64,000 nt of DNA from a virus, in IMG/VR virus record IMGVR_UViG_3300032229_000533, positions 118,340 through 182,339 of that record; one strand, 5' to 3'. A program made the translations under genes and the position numbers. Positions 47,963 through 55,697 of this stretch are shown in pieces. The notes below the pieces were generated by a model. That model did no database searches and had not been told where the DNA came from. It saw only the letters and a program-made list of their open reading frames with translations. How positions within the stretch are numbered: the stretch's first letter is position 1; the number at the start of each line of letters is the position of its first letter.

Positions 47963-48306
47963 TTGATATCAAATATTATTATAAACAACCAAAACAAGAA
48001 TATTTTGACGAGTTAAAATTGGCATGTATTAAGTTTTGGGGGGCATTTGACAACCAATTCGGTTATGCAACTGAAAAAATTAATAGTATCAAGGATTTAG
48101 AGAACAACTCAACAAATTATATGATGATGGTTAAAATGTTTCACCAATTAAATTGGGAAGTTCTTGCAGAATTACTATCTTTGGAGGTAAGAAACGACAT
48201 CAGCATTCGGTTGAATGCTGGTGTTGAATCGGTGGAGACAGATTTTTTTAATATTTGGGGGACAAACAAAGCAAAAGAACAATATGGAAGCGATTTTAAA
48301 ATTTAA
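47959..48306 (+). CDS. Protein of unknown function
   Basis: 115 residues, mixed helical, with aromatic-rich start MIDIKYYYKQPKQEYF. Four-base overlap (ATGA) with the phosphoesterase gene and 23-base overlap with the next gene. No family recognised. Confidence 0.7.
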   Translation: MIDIKYYYKQPKQEYFDELKLACIKFWGAFDNQFGYATEKINSIKDLENNSTNYMMMVKMFHQLNWEVLAELLSLEVRNDISIRLNAGVESVETDFFNIWGTNKAKEQYGSDFKI

Positions 48307-48511
48307 TTTACCTGAAGAAAGGCGTGAGTTTGAATTAACAGTTGACGCAGCTAAATGGTATTCGGTATGTTGGGACATGGACCAATATTTGAGAGCGCAA
48401 ACAAAATACGCTCCTGATGATATGCCTGAGGAAGTGTATAAAACTCTTAACAAAACAAGGGATAGGCTACATCAACTTTTATCAGAAAACAGTGTTGATT
48501 TCAATGACTAA
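48284..48511 (+). CDS. Small conserved-type phage protein
   Basis: 75 residues from MEAILKFNLPEERREFELTV (ATG at 48284). 'DAAKWYSVCWDMDQYLRAQ' and 'RDRLHQLLSE' give a two-helix protein like small hypothetical proteins in T4-type phages. Function unknown. Overlaps the next gene by eight bases. Confidence 0.7.
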   Translation: MEAILKFNLPEERREFELTVDAAKWYSVCWDMDQYLRAQTKYAPDDMPEEVYKTLNKTRDRLHQLLSENSVDFND

Positions 48512-48731
48512 CAAAACTTGTAAAGAATGCCCATGGAGGGTTAAAAATAATCATAATGATATGATTGTGGGGTTTTCCAAAAAAATGGACAAACCTCACA
48601 ACTGTCATATGAAAACTGAAGGAAAAGAACTTTGGAATGCAACAGAAAAAACTAAATGTAATGGAAGAAAAGAATACGAGAAAAACCGTGATACACGAGG
48701 AACTCAACGAGAAACAACAGGAAATGTATAA
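48504..48731 (+). CDS. Small cysteine/histidine protein, zinc-binding-like
   Basis: 75 residues from MTNKTCKECPWRVKNNH. CxxC at the start, 'KPHNCHM' and a later Cys (KCNG) suggest one zinc site; the CPWR segment resembles a family of small phage/bacterial proteins (DUF6283-like). Its C-terminal 70 bases overlap the following frame. Confidence 0.6.
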   Translation: MTNKTCKECPWRVKNNHNDMIVGFSKKMDKPHNCHMKTEGKELWNATEKTKCNGRKEYEKNRDTRGTQRETTGNV

Positions 48732-48879
48732 TGAATGGTTGTCTCACATTAAAGCAATCTATGGTGAGTATGGAACATTTACTTGGAAAATAACACCTAC
48801 AGGAATTGGTAATGGAATTGTGGTATATAGTCACCATACAAAAACAGAATTAGATTTAACTGACGTAGATAGTTGGTAA
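48661..48879 (+). CDS. Small protein of unknown function
   Basis: 72 residues from MEEKNTRKTVIHEELNEKQQ (ATG at 48661), overlapping the previous gene by 71 bases in another frame. The C-terminal part 'GTFTWKITPTGIGNGIVVYS' looks like a real folded domain, which is why both overlapping frames are kept. Confidence 0.55.
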   Translation: MEEKNTRKTVIHEELNEKQQEMYNEWLSHIKAIYGEYGTFTWKITPTGIGNGIVVYSHHTKTELDLTDVDSW

Positions 48880-48895
48880 TTCAAAATAAAACTCT

Positions 48896-48903
48896 TATAT
48901 TTG
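48896..48903 (+). promoter_or_regulatory. TATATTTG promoter element
   Basis: Exact match, four bases before the ATG at 48908. Confidence 0.65.
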
Positions 48904-48907
48904 CTCT

Positions 48908-49312
48908 ATGAAAAATTTATATCTACTTCGTGGTCTTCCTGGTTCAGGTAAATCCACATTAGCAGAACAATTAGGAGGTTCTCATTTTGAAACCGACTCA
49001 TATTTTATGTCTCCTGACAAAAACTACAACTTTGACCCTTCAAAATTAAAAGAAGCACATCAATGGTGTCAGGACTTGGTTGCAAATGCAATGCTTCTTA
49101 ATTATACTACAGGAAACAATGAGACCATTGTTGTTTCCAATACATTCACCCAAGAATGGGAAATGAAACCATATATGGATATGGCGAAAGAATGGGGTTA
49201 TAGAGTTTTTACTATTATTGTTGAAAACCGACATGGTGGTGTGAATCAACACGGAGTACCAGATGAAAAACTTCAACAAATGAACGACAGATTTGAAATT
49301 AAATTAAAATAA
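48908..49312 (+). CDS. P-loop kinase, polynucleotide-kinase-like
   Basis: 134 residues with Walker A 'LLRGLPGSGKSTLAEQLGG' at 6-16 and 'HFETDSYFM' (substrate Asp) about 18 residues later, a short lid with 'VENRHGGVNQHGVPDE' at the end. This is the layout of small 5'-polynucleotide or nucleoside kinases (AAA_33 type). An RNA 5'-kinase role would match the ligase gene 300 bases downstream. It has its own promoter. Substrate unproven. Confidence 0.8.
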   Translation: MKNLYLLRGLPGSGKSTLAEQLGGSHFETDSYFMSPDKNYNFDPSKLKEAHQWCQDLVANAMLLNYTTGNNETIVVSNTFTQEWEMKPYMDMAKEWGYRVFTIIVENRHGGVNQHGVPDEKLQQMNDRFEIKLK

Positions 49313-49319
49313 CATACAT

Positions 49320-49538
49320 ATGCAAACACTTACATTCAACACAACAACAAAACAAGTCCAACTATTAGATGGTCCAAGAGGGTCTTCGCTCACATTAGAA
49401 ATTTTTGATAACATATCAACAGTTAAAGTTAATGTCGCTCATTATGAGGTAATGCAAAAAATTAATGATGATACAAGTTCAGCAATTCCTGTTATGAGAG
49501 TTCCAATTTCTAATACAAACATGATTATCATAAAATAA
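49320..49538 (+). CDS. Small beta-rich protein
   Basis: 72 residues, 'TLTFNTTTKQVQLLDGPRGS' then alternating hydrophobic strands (STVKVNVAHYEVMQK). No family recognised. It starts seven bases after the kinase gene and is followed by a terminator. Confidence 0.65.
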   Translation: MQTLTFNTTTKQVQLLDGPRGSSLTLEIFDNISTVKVNVAHYEVMQKINDDTSSAIPVMRVPISNTNMIIIK

Positions 49539-49566
49539 TTAAACAAAACAACTAAAACCATGAAAA

Positions 49567-49601
49567 AATCCTCATCTTAATCGGTGAGGGTTTTTTTTAT
49601 T
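49567..49601 (+). terminator. Terminator before the RNA ligase gene
   Basis: CCTCA, ten bases, TGAGGG followed by eight T. Confidence 0.65.
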
Positions 49602-49615
49602 TCCAAAAAATTTAC

Positions 49616-49623
49616 TATCTTTG
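49616..49623 (+). promoter_or_regulatory. TATCTTTG promoter element
   Basis: Exact match, four bases before the ATG at 49628. Confidence 0.65.
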
Positions 49624-49627
49624 TCAG

Positions 49628-50668
49628 ATGAATCAATTTTTATACACATTAGAGCAATACTCAAGGACTGGTCACCTGTTTAAACAGGTTCACCGTACTT
49701 TACCATTGTCTATATGGAACTACACACCTGAAGTTCAATATGGTCAGTCGTGGGATGAGATTACTTTGCAATGTCGTGGATTGGTTACGGATAATGAGGG
49801 TAACGTAGTTGCAAGACCATTTAAAAAATTCTTCAATATAGAAGAAGGAAAACACACTCCAACTGAAGAGTTTGAAGTTTTTGAAAAAATGGATGGTTCT
49901 TTAGGTATTGTATTCAAATACAATGGCGAAGTAATCTACGCAACTCGTGGTTCATTCTCATCAGACCAAGCAAAATGGATGGCAAATTATGGTAATGAAA
50001 ATAATTTCAAAGACATTTTAGTTGAAGGTTTTACTTATCTATTTGAAATAATCTATCCTGAAAACAGAATCGTTGTTGATTACGGTGGTGAAGAAAAATT
50101 GGTATTACTTGGTATTATCAACACTGAAACTGGTGAAGAAGTACCACACAATGATTTGTTTGAAGGGTTTGATGTTGTCAAAAAATATGATGGTATTAAG
50201 GACTACTCAACATTAAAAGTTTTAGTTGGTAATAACGCCGAAGGATTTGTTGTTCGTTTCTCAAATGGAGACCGAATGAAAATCAAAGGTGAAGAATACT
50301 TACGTCTTCATAAAATAATGACAAACATATCAACAACTGGTGTTTGGGAAATGTTATCAAATGGTAAAGACATAAATGAAGTATTAAAAGATGTTCCTGA
50401 CGAATTTTACAAAAAAGTTAAGGAATATGCCGATAGACTAAATTACGGTTATTACCAAGTTTCAGAACAATGTGGTAAATCTCATGACTATTTCCGTTAT
50501 GGAAAATATGGAGACCGTGAAGTTGAACCGACAAAAAAAGAATATGCTGAGCATGTTATGAAATATTCTCATCCACCTTATCGTTCAGTAATGTTCGCAA
50601 TGTGGGATGGAAAACCATACGATAAATTAATATGGAATATACTTAAACCTGAATTTAAAAAACTTTAA
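49628..50668 (+). CDS. T4 Rnl1-type RNA ligase
   Basis: 346 residues. It seals 5'-phosphate and 3'-hydroxyl RNA ends using ATP. Adenylation motif I is K87-MDGS (FEKMDGSLGIVF), preceded by 'LQCRGLVTDNEGNVVARPFKKFFN' (given in part) and followed by motif III 'YLFEIIYPENRIVVDY', motif IV 'EGFVVRFSNGDRMKIKGEEY'. The C-terminal domain is Rnl1-like in length. T4 Rnl1 repairs tRNAs cut by host anticodon nucleases; with a 25-tRNA array to protect, the same role is likely. Own leaderless promoter. Confidence 0.92.
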   Translation: MNQFLYTLEQYSRTGHLFKQVHRTLPLSIWNYTPEVQYGQSWDEITLQCRGLVTDNEGNVVARPFKKFFNIEEGKHTPTEEFEVFEKMDGSLGIVFKYNGEVIYATRGSFSSDQAKWMANYGNENNFKDILVEGFTYLFEIIYPENRIVVDYGGEEKLVLLGIINTETGEEVPHNDLFEGFDVVKKYDGIKDYSTLKVLVGNNAEGFVVRFSNGDRMKIKGEEYLRLHKIMTNISTTGVWEMLSNGKDINEVLKDVPDEFYKKVKEYADRLNYGYYQVSEQCGKSHDYFRYGKYGDREVEPTKKEYAEHVMKYSHPPYRSVMFAMWDGKPYDKLIWNILKPEFKKL

Positions 50669-50670
50669 CC

Positions 50671-50874
50671 ATGGAACAAAAACTAAAAGAAATCTATGAA
50701 AAAAACATAAGCAATAGTTTTGTATTGGATAAAGATGGTGTAATAAAATCTATGGAAGAGTCGTATGAGTTGGGGTCTAAAGAAGTTTTAGATTGGTTAT
50801 CTAAAATGGACTATTTATCCGATAACATAAATTACATAATTGATGAATGGAATAACAGAAAGAAAAAGTCATGA
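50671..50874 (+). CDS. Small charged protein
   Basis: 67 residues, helical, MEQKLKEIYEKNISNSFVLD at the start. Two bases after the ligase gene and overlapping the next gene by four bases. Unknown family. Confidence 0.65.
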   Translation: MEQKLKEIYEKNISNSFVLDKDGVIKSMEESYELGSKEVLDWLSKMDYLSDNINYIIDEWNNRKKKS

Positions 50875-51053
50875 CAAACGAAGAACACGTAGAGGAAATA
50901 TTAATTGAAGCTTATAAATTGGGTCTTACTTCTAAAGTATTTGAAATAGTTAAATCTCTATCCAAAGAGCATAAAGGTAGTAGAGCTGATATATATGAAC
51001 TTGCATTAAAAATTGTAAAAAATAATGAAAAACTGGTTTATAGCACAGAATAG
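50871..51053 (+). CDS. Small helical protein
   Basis: 60 residues, MTNEEHVEEILIEAYKLGLT at the start. ATGA overlap with the previous gene; 29-base overlap with the next frame. Unknown family. Confidence 0.65.
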   Translation: MTNEEHVEEILIEAYKLGLTSKVFEIVKSLSKEHKGSRADIYELALKIVKNNEKLVYSTE

Positions 51054-51213
51054 TTTCGTATATTTTAAAGGAAGGGTTTGGTTCATACCTTGTATTAGTA
51101 TTTGGTATGATAAAAACACCTTTTTAGAAACAGGTGTAACTACGCCAGCGTTTGGACTACAGATTGCCTGGTTGGGTTGGACCTACGGATTTATGATACA
51201 AAAAGGATATTAA
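51025..51213 (+). CDS. Small aromatic-rich hydrophobic protein
   Basis: 62 residues rich in Trp, Phe and Tyr (FKGRVWFIPCISIWYDKN, FGLQIAWLGWTYGF), probably membrane-associated. Overlaps the preceding gene by 29 bases and ends two bases before the thioesterase start. Moderately supported by its regular hydrophobic pattern. Confidence 0.55.
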   Translation: MKNWFIAQNSFVYFKGRVWFIPCISIWYDKNTFLETGVTTPAFGLQIAWLGWTYGFMIQKGY

Positions 51214-51215
51214 TT

Positions 51216-51617
51216 ATGGAATTATTAGTTACACACCCAGTAAAAAAATCGGATTTAGGGTTTCACGGAAATTTGTTCGGGGGGAAATTATTGTCTTGGA
51301 TTGACGCCGCACTTGCAGCTTATGCAATGGAAAAATGTCATACACAGAATATGATTACAGTTTCAATTGATGAATGTGTATTTAAAAAACCTGCAAAAGA
51401 AAAACAATTAGTTAAAATCTATGCCGAGATAATAAAAATCGGGAATACCTCCGCAAAATTTAAAATAGAAGCTAGAGCATTCAATGTGTTCAGAGGAGAT
51501 GAAGTTGTTATATTAGCAACAAACATGACATTTGTTAGAGTAGATGAAGAAGGAGTTCCAATTCCTATTTCAGAACAAGTAAAAAGATTATTTTATACAC
51601 CAGACGACAGATTATGA
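51216..51617 (+). CDS. Hotdog-fold acyl-CoA thioesterase
   Basis: 133 residues from MELLVTHPVKKSDLGF (ATG at 51216); an earlier in-frame ATG overlaps the preceding gene and lacks homology. YciA/acot-type motifs: 'HGNLFGGKLLSWIDAALAAYA' (given in part) and 'VSIDECVFKKPAK', then the 'NTSAKFKIEARAF' strand. It would hydrolyse acyl-CoA in the cytoplasm. In a phage it could tune membrane lipid supply. Four-base overlap (ATGA) with thyA. Confidence 0.85.
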   Translation: MELLVTHPVKKSDLGFHGNLFGGKLLSWIDAALAAYAMEKCHTQNMITVSIDECVFKKPAKEKQLVKIYAEIIKIGNTSAKFKIEARAFNVFRGDEVVILATNMTFVRVDEEGVPIPISEQVKRLFYTPDDRL

Positions 51618-52924
51618 ATAATATAGATAAACAATACCAAGAATTACTCCAATCTATTTTAGATTACGGGGTTGAAAAGAAAGACAGGACAGGTACAGGA
51701 ACCAAAAGTATTTTTGGTTATACCATTCGTCATAATATGAAAGATGGGTTTCCACTTCTTACAACCAAGAAAATGGCTTGGAAAACTATGGTAACTGAGT
51801 TACTATGGTTCTTACGTGGTGATACAAACATTAAGTTCCTGGTTGATAATGGTTGTCATATTTGGGATGGTGATTGTTTCTCTAATTACCAAAAACAAAT
51901 GCATAAGATAATGATGAATAATATCAAATATGAAAAAGGGTTTGATACAACGGTATTGAATGAAAGAACAGATGGTTTTTGGTCTTATGAAGAATTCATA
52001 AACAAAATAAAAACAGATGATGAGTTTGCTAAAAAGTGGGGGTCACTCGGTCCCGTGTATGGTAAGCAATGGAGAAGCTGGACTAAAAAGAAAATGTATC
52101 TATCAACCGATGGTTCATATGAGAACATCTATGATGAGGCAGACCAAACTGTTATTGACCAAATATCAATCCTAATCAACGACCTTAAAACAAATCCAGA
52201 CTCAAGACGATTAATGGTTAATGCTTGGAATGTAGGTGAATTAGACCAAATGGTTCTTCCACCTTGTCATTATGGATTTCAAGTTTATACAAGAGAGTTG
52301 AGTGATGATGAGAGAATAAAGCTATTTACTAAAATAACAAATCCAAAAGGATATGAAGGTAAAATTGAAAATACAGTTCAAGAACTACTAACAATGAATA
52401 ACATACCAACCAGAGCAATCTCTTTAATGTGGAATCAACGTTCAGTAGATACATTCTTAGGTTTACCATTCAACATTGCAAGTTATGGATTATTACTTGA
52501 AATCATTGCTAAGGAAGTAAATATGGTTCCTGATGAATTGATTGGTAACTTGGGTGATACACATTTGTATCTAAATCATATTGAACAGGCTAAGGAACAA
52601 ATTGGTAGAGATTATACATTAGAGGAACGACTTAATATGGTTTCTGAGGAAATACAAAATGAATTTAGTAGTGGTATAGTTAATTTACCTAATTTTCCAA
52701 ACACTCCAGTTTGGAGTGATGATGGTAAAATGTCCTGTTTAGATGATTTTGGAGTACCTCGTAGAACAAGAGAACCATATCCATTACCAACACTAAACAT
52801 TTTTGAACCAGCAATTGGTAAAAAAATATCTATACTTGATAATTTACATATATGGTCACCTAATTGTTTTATTATAGAAAACTATCAATCACACCCAACA
52901 ATTAAAGCGCCTCTATCTAATTAA
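51614..52924 (+). CDS. thyA: Thymidylate synthase with insertions
   Basis: Makes dTMP from dUMP with methylene-tetrahydrofolate. 436 residues, far above the usual 264: inserted segments lie at about 85-143, 226-266 and 335-405. Core motifs are intact: 'KKDRTGTGTKSIFG' (phosphate Arg), 'LGPVYGKQWRSW', 'DSRRLMVNAWNV', catalytic C218 (LPPCHYGF), 'QRSVDTFLGLPFNIASYG' with N287 favouring dUMP over dCMP, and 'IKAPLSN' at the C-terminus. A dUMP-hydroxymethylase role cannot be fully excluded but nothing points to it. Confidence 0.92.
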   Translation: MNNIDKQYQELLQSILDYGVEKKDRTGTGTKSIFGYTIRHNMKDGFPLLTTKKMAWKTMVTELLWFLRGDTNIKFLVDNGCHIWDGDCFSNYQKQMHKIMMNNIKYEKGFDTTVLNERTDGFWSYEEFINKIKTDDEFAKKWGSLGPVYGKQWRSWTKKKMYLSTDGSYENIYDEADQTVIDQISILINDLKTNPDSRRLMVNAWNVGELDQMVLPPCHYGFQVYTRELSDDERIKLFTKITNPKGYEGKIENTVQELLTMNNIPTRAISLMWNQRSVDTFLGLPFNIASYGLLLEIIAKEVNMVPDELIGNLGDTHLYLNHIEQAKEQIGRDYTLEERLNMVSEEIQNEFSSGIVNLPNFPNTPVWSDDGKMSCLDDFGVPRRTREPYPLPTLNIFEPAIGKKISILDNLHIWSPNCFIIENYQSHPTIKAPLSN

Positions 52925-52927
52925 ATT

Positions 52928-53545
52928 ATGAAATTAAACTCAAATATTCCGTCTTTTAAAGGACTTGTTAAAAAATCTTATTTTACTAAAAACATTGAAG
53001 ACGATAAAGAGTTTTATAACGTTTATGTTTTTGGTATTCAATCTTGTGGTGGTCAAATACTTACTTTTCACGTTATGACAGATAATGGTATGTTGAGAAG
53101 TAGAGTACCTCTGTCGGAAATTTATACTAAAATTCCGACAAATGATATCCCCTTCAATTTTAAACAATTGTGGGATTGTTTTAGTGAGAACGTTTCTGTA
53201 ATTGAGTATGATTTTTTAGCGTTTCACAGGGCTCAAATTGTTTTAAGAGACGGAACAAAAGTTTGGGGTACATATATGTTTACAGTTGATTGGTATAGTA
53301 ATCCATATAGTGATGAACCATCTGATTATAAATGTGGACATATATTTGAGTCAGATGAGGGGTATTTATTATGTCAACCAAACAATAGACTTTTTTGGAG
53401 GGATAGTAATTGGGTTACCAAATCACTTCCTGAAGATTTAAAACAATTTAAAGTTGATACAGAGTCAATATCAGTTGAAAACCAATCAGATAGATGGGTG
53501 ACTGAAGATAGTAATTCATTTTACTACGATATCAAAGAAAAATAA
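52928..53545 (+). CDS. Protein of unknown function
   Basis: 205 residues, beta-rich, with 'RSRVPLSEIYTKIPTNDI' near 57, 'VIEYDFLAFHRAQIVLRDG' near 97 and several Trp residues. Not recognised. Three bases after thyA and one-base overlap with the next gene. Confidence 0.7.
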   Translation: MKLNSNIPSFKGLVKKSYFTKNIEDDKEFYNVYVFGIQSCGGQILTFHVMTDNGMLRSRVPLSEIYTKIPTNDIPFNFKQLWDCFSENVSVIEYDFLAFHRAQIVLRDGTKVWGTYMFTVDWYSNPYSDEPSDYKCGHIFESDEGYLLCQPNNRLFWRDSNWVTKSLPEDLKQFKVDTESISVENQSDRWVTEDSNSFYYDIKEK

Positions 53546-53745
53546 TGATTAGAATTTTAACTTTATTAGTATTACTTATGATGAGCTCGTGTAAGAAAGA
53601 CGAGCTTATTCCTAGTAATACCATCACAACACCTAAAGTTATTGAAATAAAAAAGGAGGGAAAAGTCCCTCCAAAAAAAAGAAAATTTAGACTCTTTAAA
53701 AGAAAGAGATGTAAAGTTGTAAAATCTTGCTCGCAAACTGTCTAA
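53545..53745 (+). CDS. Small basic lipoprotein
   Basis: 66 residues: MIRILTLLVLLMMSSCKKDE with lipobox MMSSC; the mature part ends in a Lys/Arg-rich stretch (KKRKFRLFKRKRCKVVK). The last 50 bases overlap the convergent gene on the minus strand. Function unknown. Confidence 0.7.
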   Translation: MIRILTLLVLLMMSSCKKDELIPSNTITTPKVIEIKKEGKVPPKKRKFRLFKRKRCKVVKSCSQTV

Positions 53746-54304
53746 TCAAACGATTAACTTTATCTAATTCAATTTCAATTCCTTCAGATTCCATATATTT
53801 TAAGACACCTTGAATCATTTTATTTTTAGATTCATCCGCCATTTCTAAAACTTCTTGAAAATCTTCATTGTCTTCTTGGTTTTCACCATAATATCTATCA
53901 ATCCATTCTCTACCTGAATATAAAAATGGTTGGGATTGTAACATATTAACAGGACTTGCGTTTCTTAATTTTTTTAAGAACTCTCTTAAAAATCTCCAGT
54001 CAAAGTTATCAAATACTTCAGGATTTTTACTAAAATATTCATATTCAGAAGTACCAACTTGTTCTTCAAGAGTTTCTTGAGCAATTTTAACCCAAGTGTC
54101 AGATGCACTAACTAGCGCTAAGGAACTACCATTATCCCATCTAACCTGAATCAATTCATTATCTCGTTCAAATGGGTCTATACCAACATTACCTACGGTT
54201 CCTGTAGTTCCCATCGGTACTGAGGTCTCACCTTCCATATGAAGACACATGATTCTATCACCTTTAATTAATTTTGGGTTTAACTCTTTGTTTGATTTAC
54301 TCAT
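53696..54304 (-). CDS. DUF4314-like SH3-type protein
   Basis: 202 residues. The N-terminal 70 residues, 'LIKGDRIMCLHMEGETSVPM', 'GTTGTVGNVGIDPF' and 'LIQVRWDNGSSLALV', match the small barrel of DUF4314, which is common in phages without an assigned role. The C-terminal 100 residues are helical (DFQEVLEMADESKNKMIQG). TATTTATT three bases before the ATG. Confidence 0.7.
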   Translation of the reverse strand: MSKSNKELNPKLIKGDRIMCLHMEGETSVPMGTTGTVGNVGIDPFERDNELIQVRWDNGSSLALVSASDTWVKIAQETLEEQVGTSEYEYFSKNPEVFDNFDWRFLREFLKKLRNASPVNMLQSQPFLYSGREWIDRYYGENQEDNEDFQEVLEMADESKNKMIQGVLKYMESEGIEIELDKVNRLIRQFASKILQLYISFF

Positions 54305-54307
54305 AAC

Positions 54308-54315
54308 AATAAATA
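54308..54315 (-). promoter_or_regulatory. TATTTATT element, putative phage late promoter
   Basis: Three bases before the ATG at 54304, ten bases from the divergent element at 54325. Confidence 0.5.
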
Positions 54316-54324
54316 TCTTTAGTA

Positions 54325-54332
54325 TATTTATA
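54325..54332 (+). promoter_or_regulatory. TATTTATA element, putative phage late promoter
   Basis: Five bases before the ATG at 54338; with 54308-54315 it forms a divergent pair. Confidence 0.5.
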
Positions 54333-54337
54333 ATTAT

Positions 54338-54958
54338 ATGGATTTTTTAATTAACGAATCTCAACTGAGAGTTATTTTACAAGAACAAGACCAATCAAAG
54401 ATGAGTGATTACATGAAAGAATTGTATTCATTCACAAGCAATCTTGTTAACAAAGCTAAAAAAACTTATGGGTTAAATCTAAAGTTACTTTTAACTTGGG
54501 GAGCGTCTGTTGGTGGTTTAGTTATGCCATTAGATAGTTTTATAAGAACAGGTAGATTTGAATTAACAGATGAACAAGCAACCTTAATCTTAATTGGTGT
54601 TGCATGTACATATTTCTACGATAACGTAAAAACTCTTAAAACAATATTAACTAAAATTAAAGAAGAAGGTTTAGAAGATACGTTTAAAGAAGTATTGGTT
54701 AAATCAAGAAATTTAAAAAATTCATTTTCTAAATTTTTAGAATCCGCTAATGTAACTTTAGGGTCAACATTAGACTTAGTTACGTATTCATTTTTAATTC
54801 CAATTATTGGAGATATTCAATCGGCAATTATGGAAGGGGCGGACTTACAAACAACTTCTATGACAATCGCTAAAAGATTAGTTGCGTCAGGTGTTGTACT
54901 TGTTGGTCAGATTGTTCTAACAGACACAATCAAAAAAATTCTTAAGAAATTTCAATAA
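54338..54958 (+). CDS. Membrane-associated virion candidate
   Basis: 206 residues. The start MDFLINESQLRVILQEQDQS has INE before S and LQE before Q. Hydrophobic segments at about 48-63 (LLLTWGASVGGLVMPL), 77-92 (ATLILIGVACTYFY), 145-160 and 180-195 could be membrane helices or buried. No holin family signature. It ends in a 17-base convergent overlap with the next gene. Confidence 0.65.
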   Translation: MDFLINESQLRVILQEQDQSKMSDYMKELYSFTSNLVNKAKKTYGLNLKLLLTWGASVGGLVMPLDSFIRTGRFELTDEQATLILIGVACTYFYDNVKTLKTILTKIKEEGLEDTFKEVLVKSRNLKNSFSKFLESANVTLGSTLDLVTYSFLIPIIGDIQSAIMEGADLQTTSMTIAKRLVASGVVLVGQIVLTDTIKKILKKFQ

Positions 54959-55697
54959 ACATTTCAGGTTTAAAATCGTAACTGGTACTATTACCATCAG
55001 CCAGAACTTCCATACCATCTATTTTGTTTATCCAATATTGTGCATTGATAAAAACCTCAATGTTTTCAATTTTTATACTTGGTTCCAAAACAGTATAAAT
55101 AATATCTTGTATCTTATCTCTAAATCTATTTGACTCTTGAAGTTTTTCGTTAAATACTTCTCCAAATTCATCAAACCTTTTTTCGTTTATACGTACAGGT
55201 GTACCATTATATTCAATTCTACCAATATTGTATATTAAATAAAAATCTATGTATTGATGGGAGTCCATTAAATAAAATTTTTTCCTATCTTTATTACGAG
55301 AAAATGAAATTACTGTACGAACCTCTGAAACATCGTGAGAGTTAGATAATGTTACCTGTTTAACATTCTCATTTAATGAACGCATTATTTCATCACAATC
55401 TTCTTCATTTATATACAAACCATTTTCAGGGATAGGTTTACCCTCAACTAAAATGTTTTCTGTATAAGAAATTCCTTCACCAATATATTTTGAGGCATTT
55501 TCTATAATACCACTAATGTCGTAACTAAATTTTTCTACAACAAAAGATTGACCTTTTTTAGGTAATAAGACATTTACCGTAAATTTAATCGCCCAATCAC
55601 TATCAGGTTCTACCGATATAAATTGATATTCAAAACCATTTTCAAAAAATGGTTGGGACATTAAAAATTTTTTGACAATAGGTGCAACTCTATTCAT
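54942..55697 (-). CDS. Protein of unknown function
   Basis: 251 residues, alternating strands and helices (WAIKFTVNVLLPKKGQSF, FYLMDSHQYIDFYLIYNIG). Not recognised. It abuts the HELEH gene upstream with a one-base overlap and its N-terminus resembles that protein's start (RLNEFFKDHSFVIQN versus PIVKKFLMSQPFFEN), so the two may share a domain. Confidence 0.65.
   Translation of the reverse strand: MNRVAPIVKKFLMSQPFFENGFEYQFISVEPDSDWAIKFTVNVLLPKKGQSFVVEKFSYDISGIIENASKYIGEGISYTENILVEGKPIPENGLYINEEDCDEIMRSLNENVKQVTLSNSHDVSEVRTVISFSRNKDRKKFYLMDSHQYIDFYLIYNIGRIEYNGTPVRINEKRFDEFGEVFNEKLQESNRFRDKIQDIIYTVLEPSIKIENIEVFINAQYWINKIDGMEVLADGNSTSYDFKPEMFIEIS

Noticed and set aside
48215-48283. Longer start for the 48284 gene
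   Set aside because: The extension overlaps the preceding gene by an extra 69 bases and has no conserved pattern; the ATG at 48284 is adequate.
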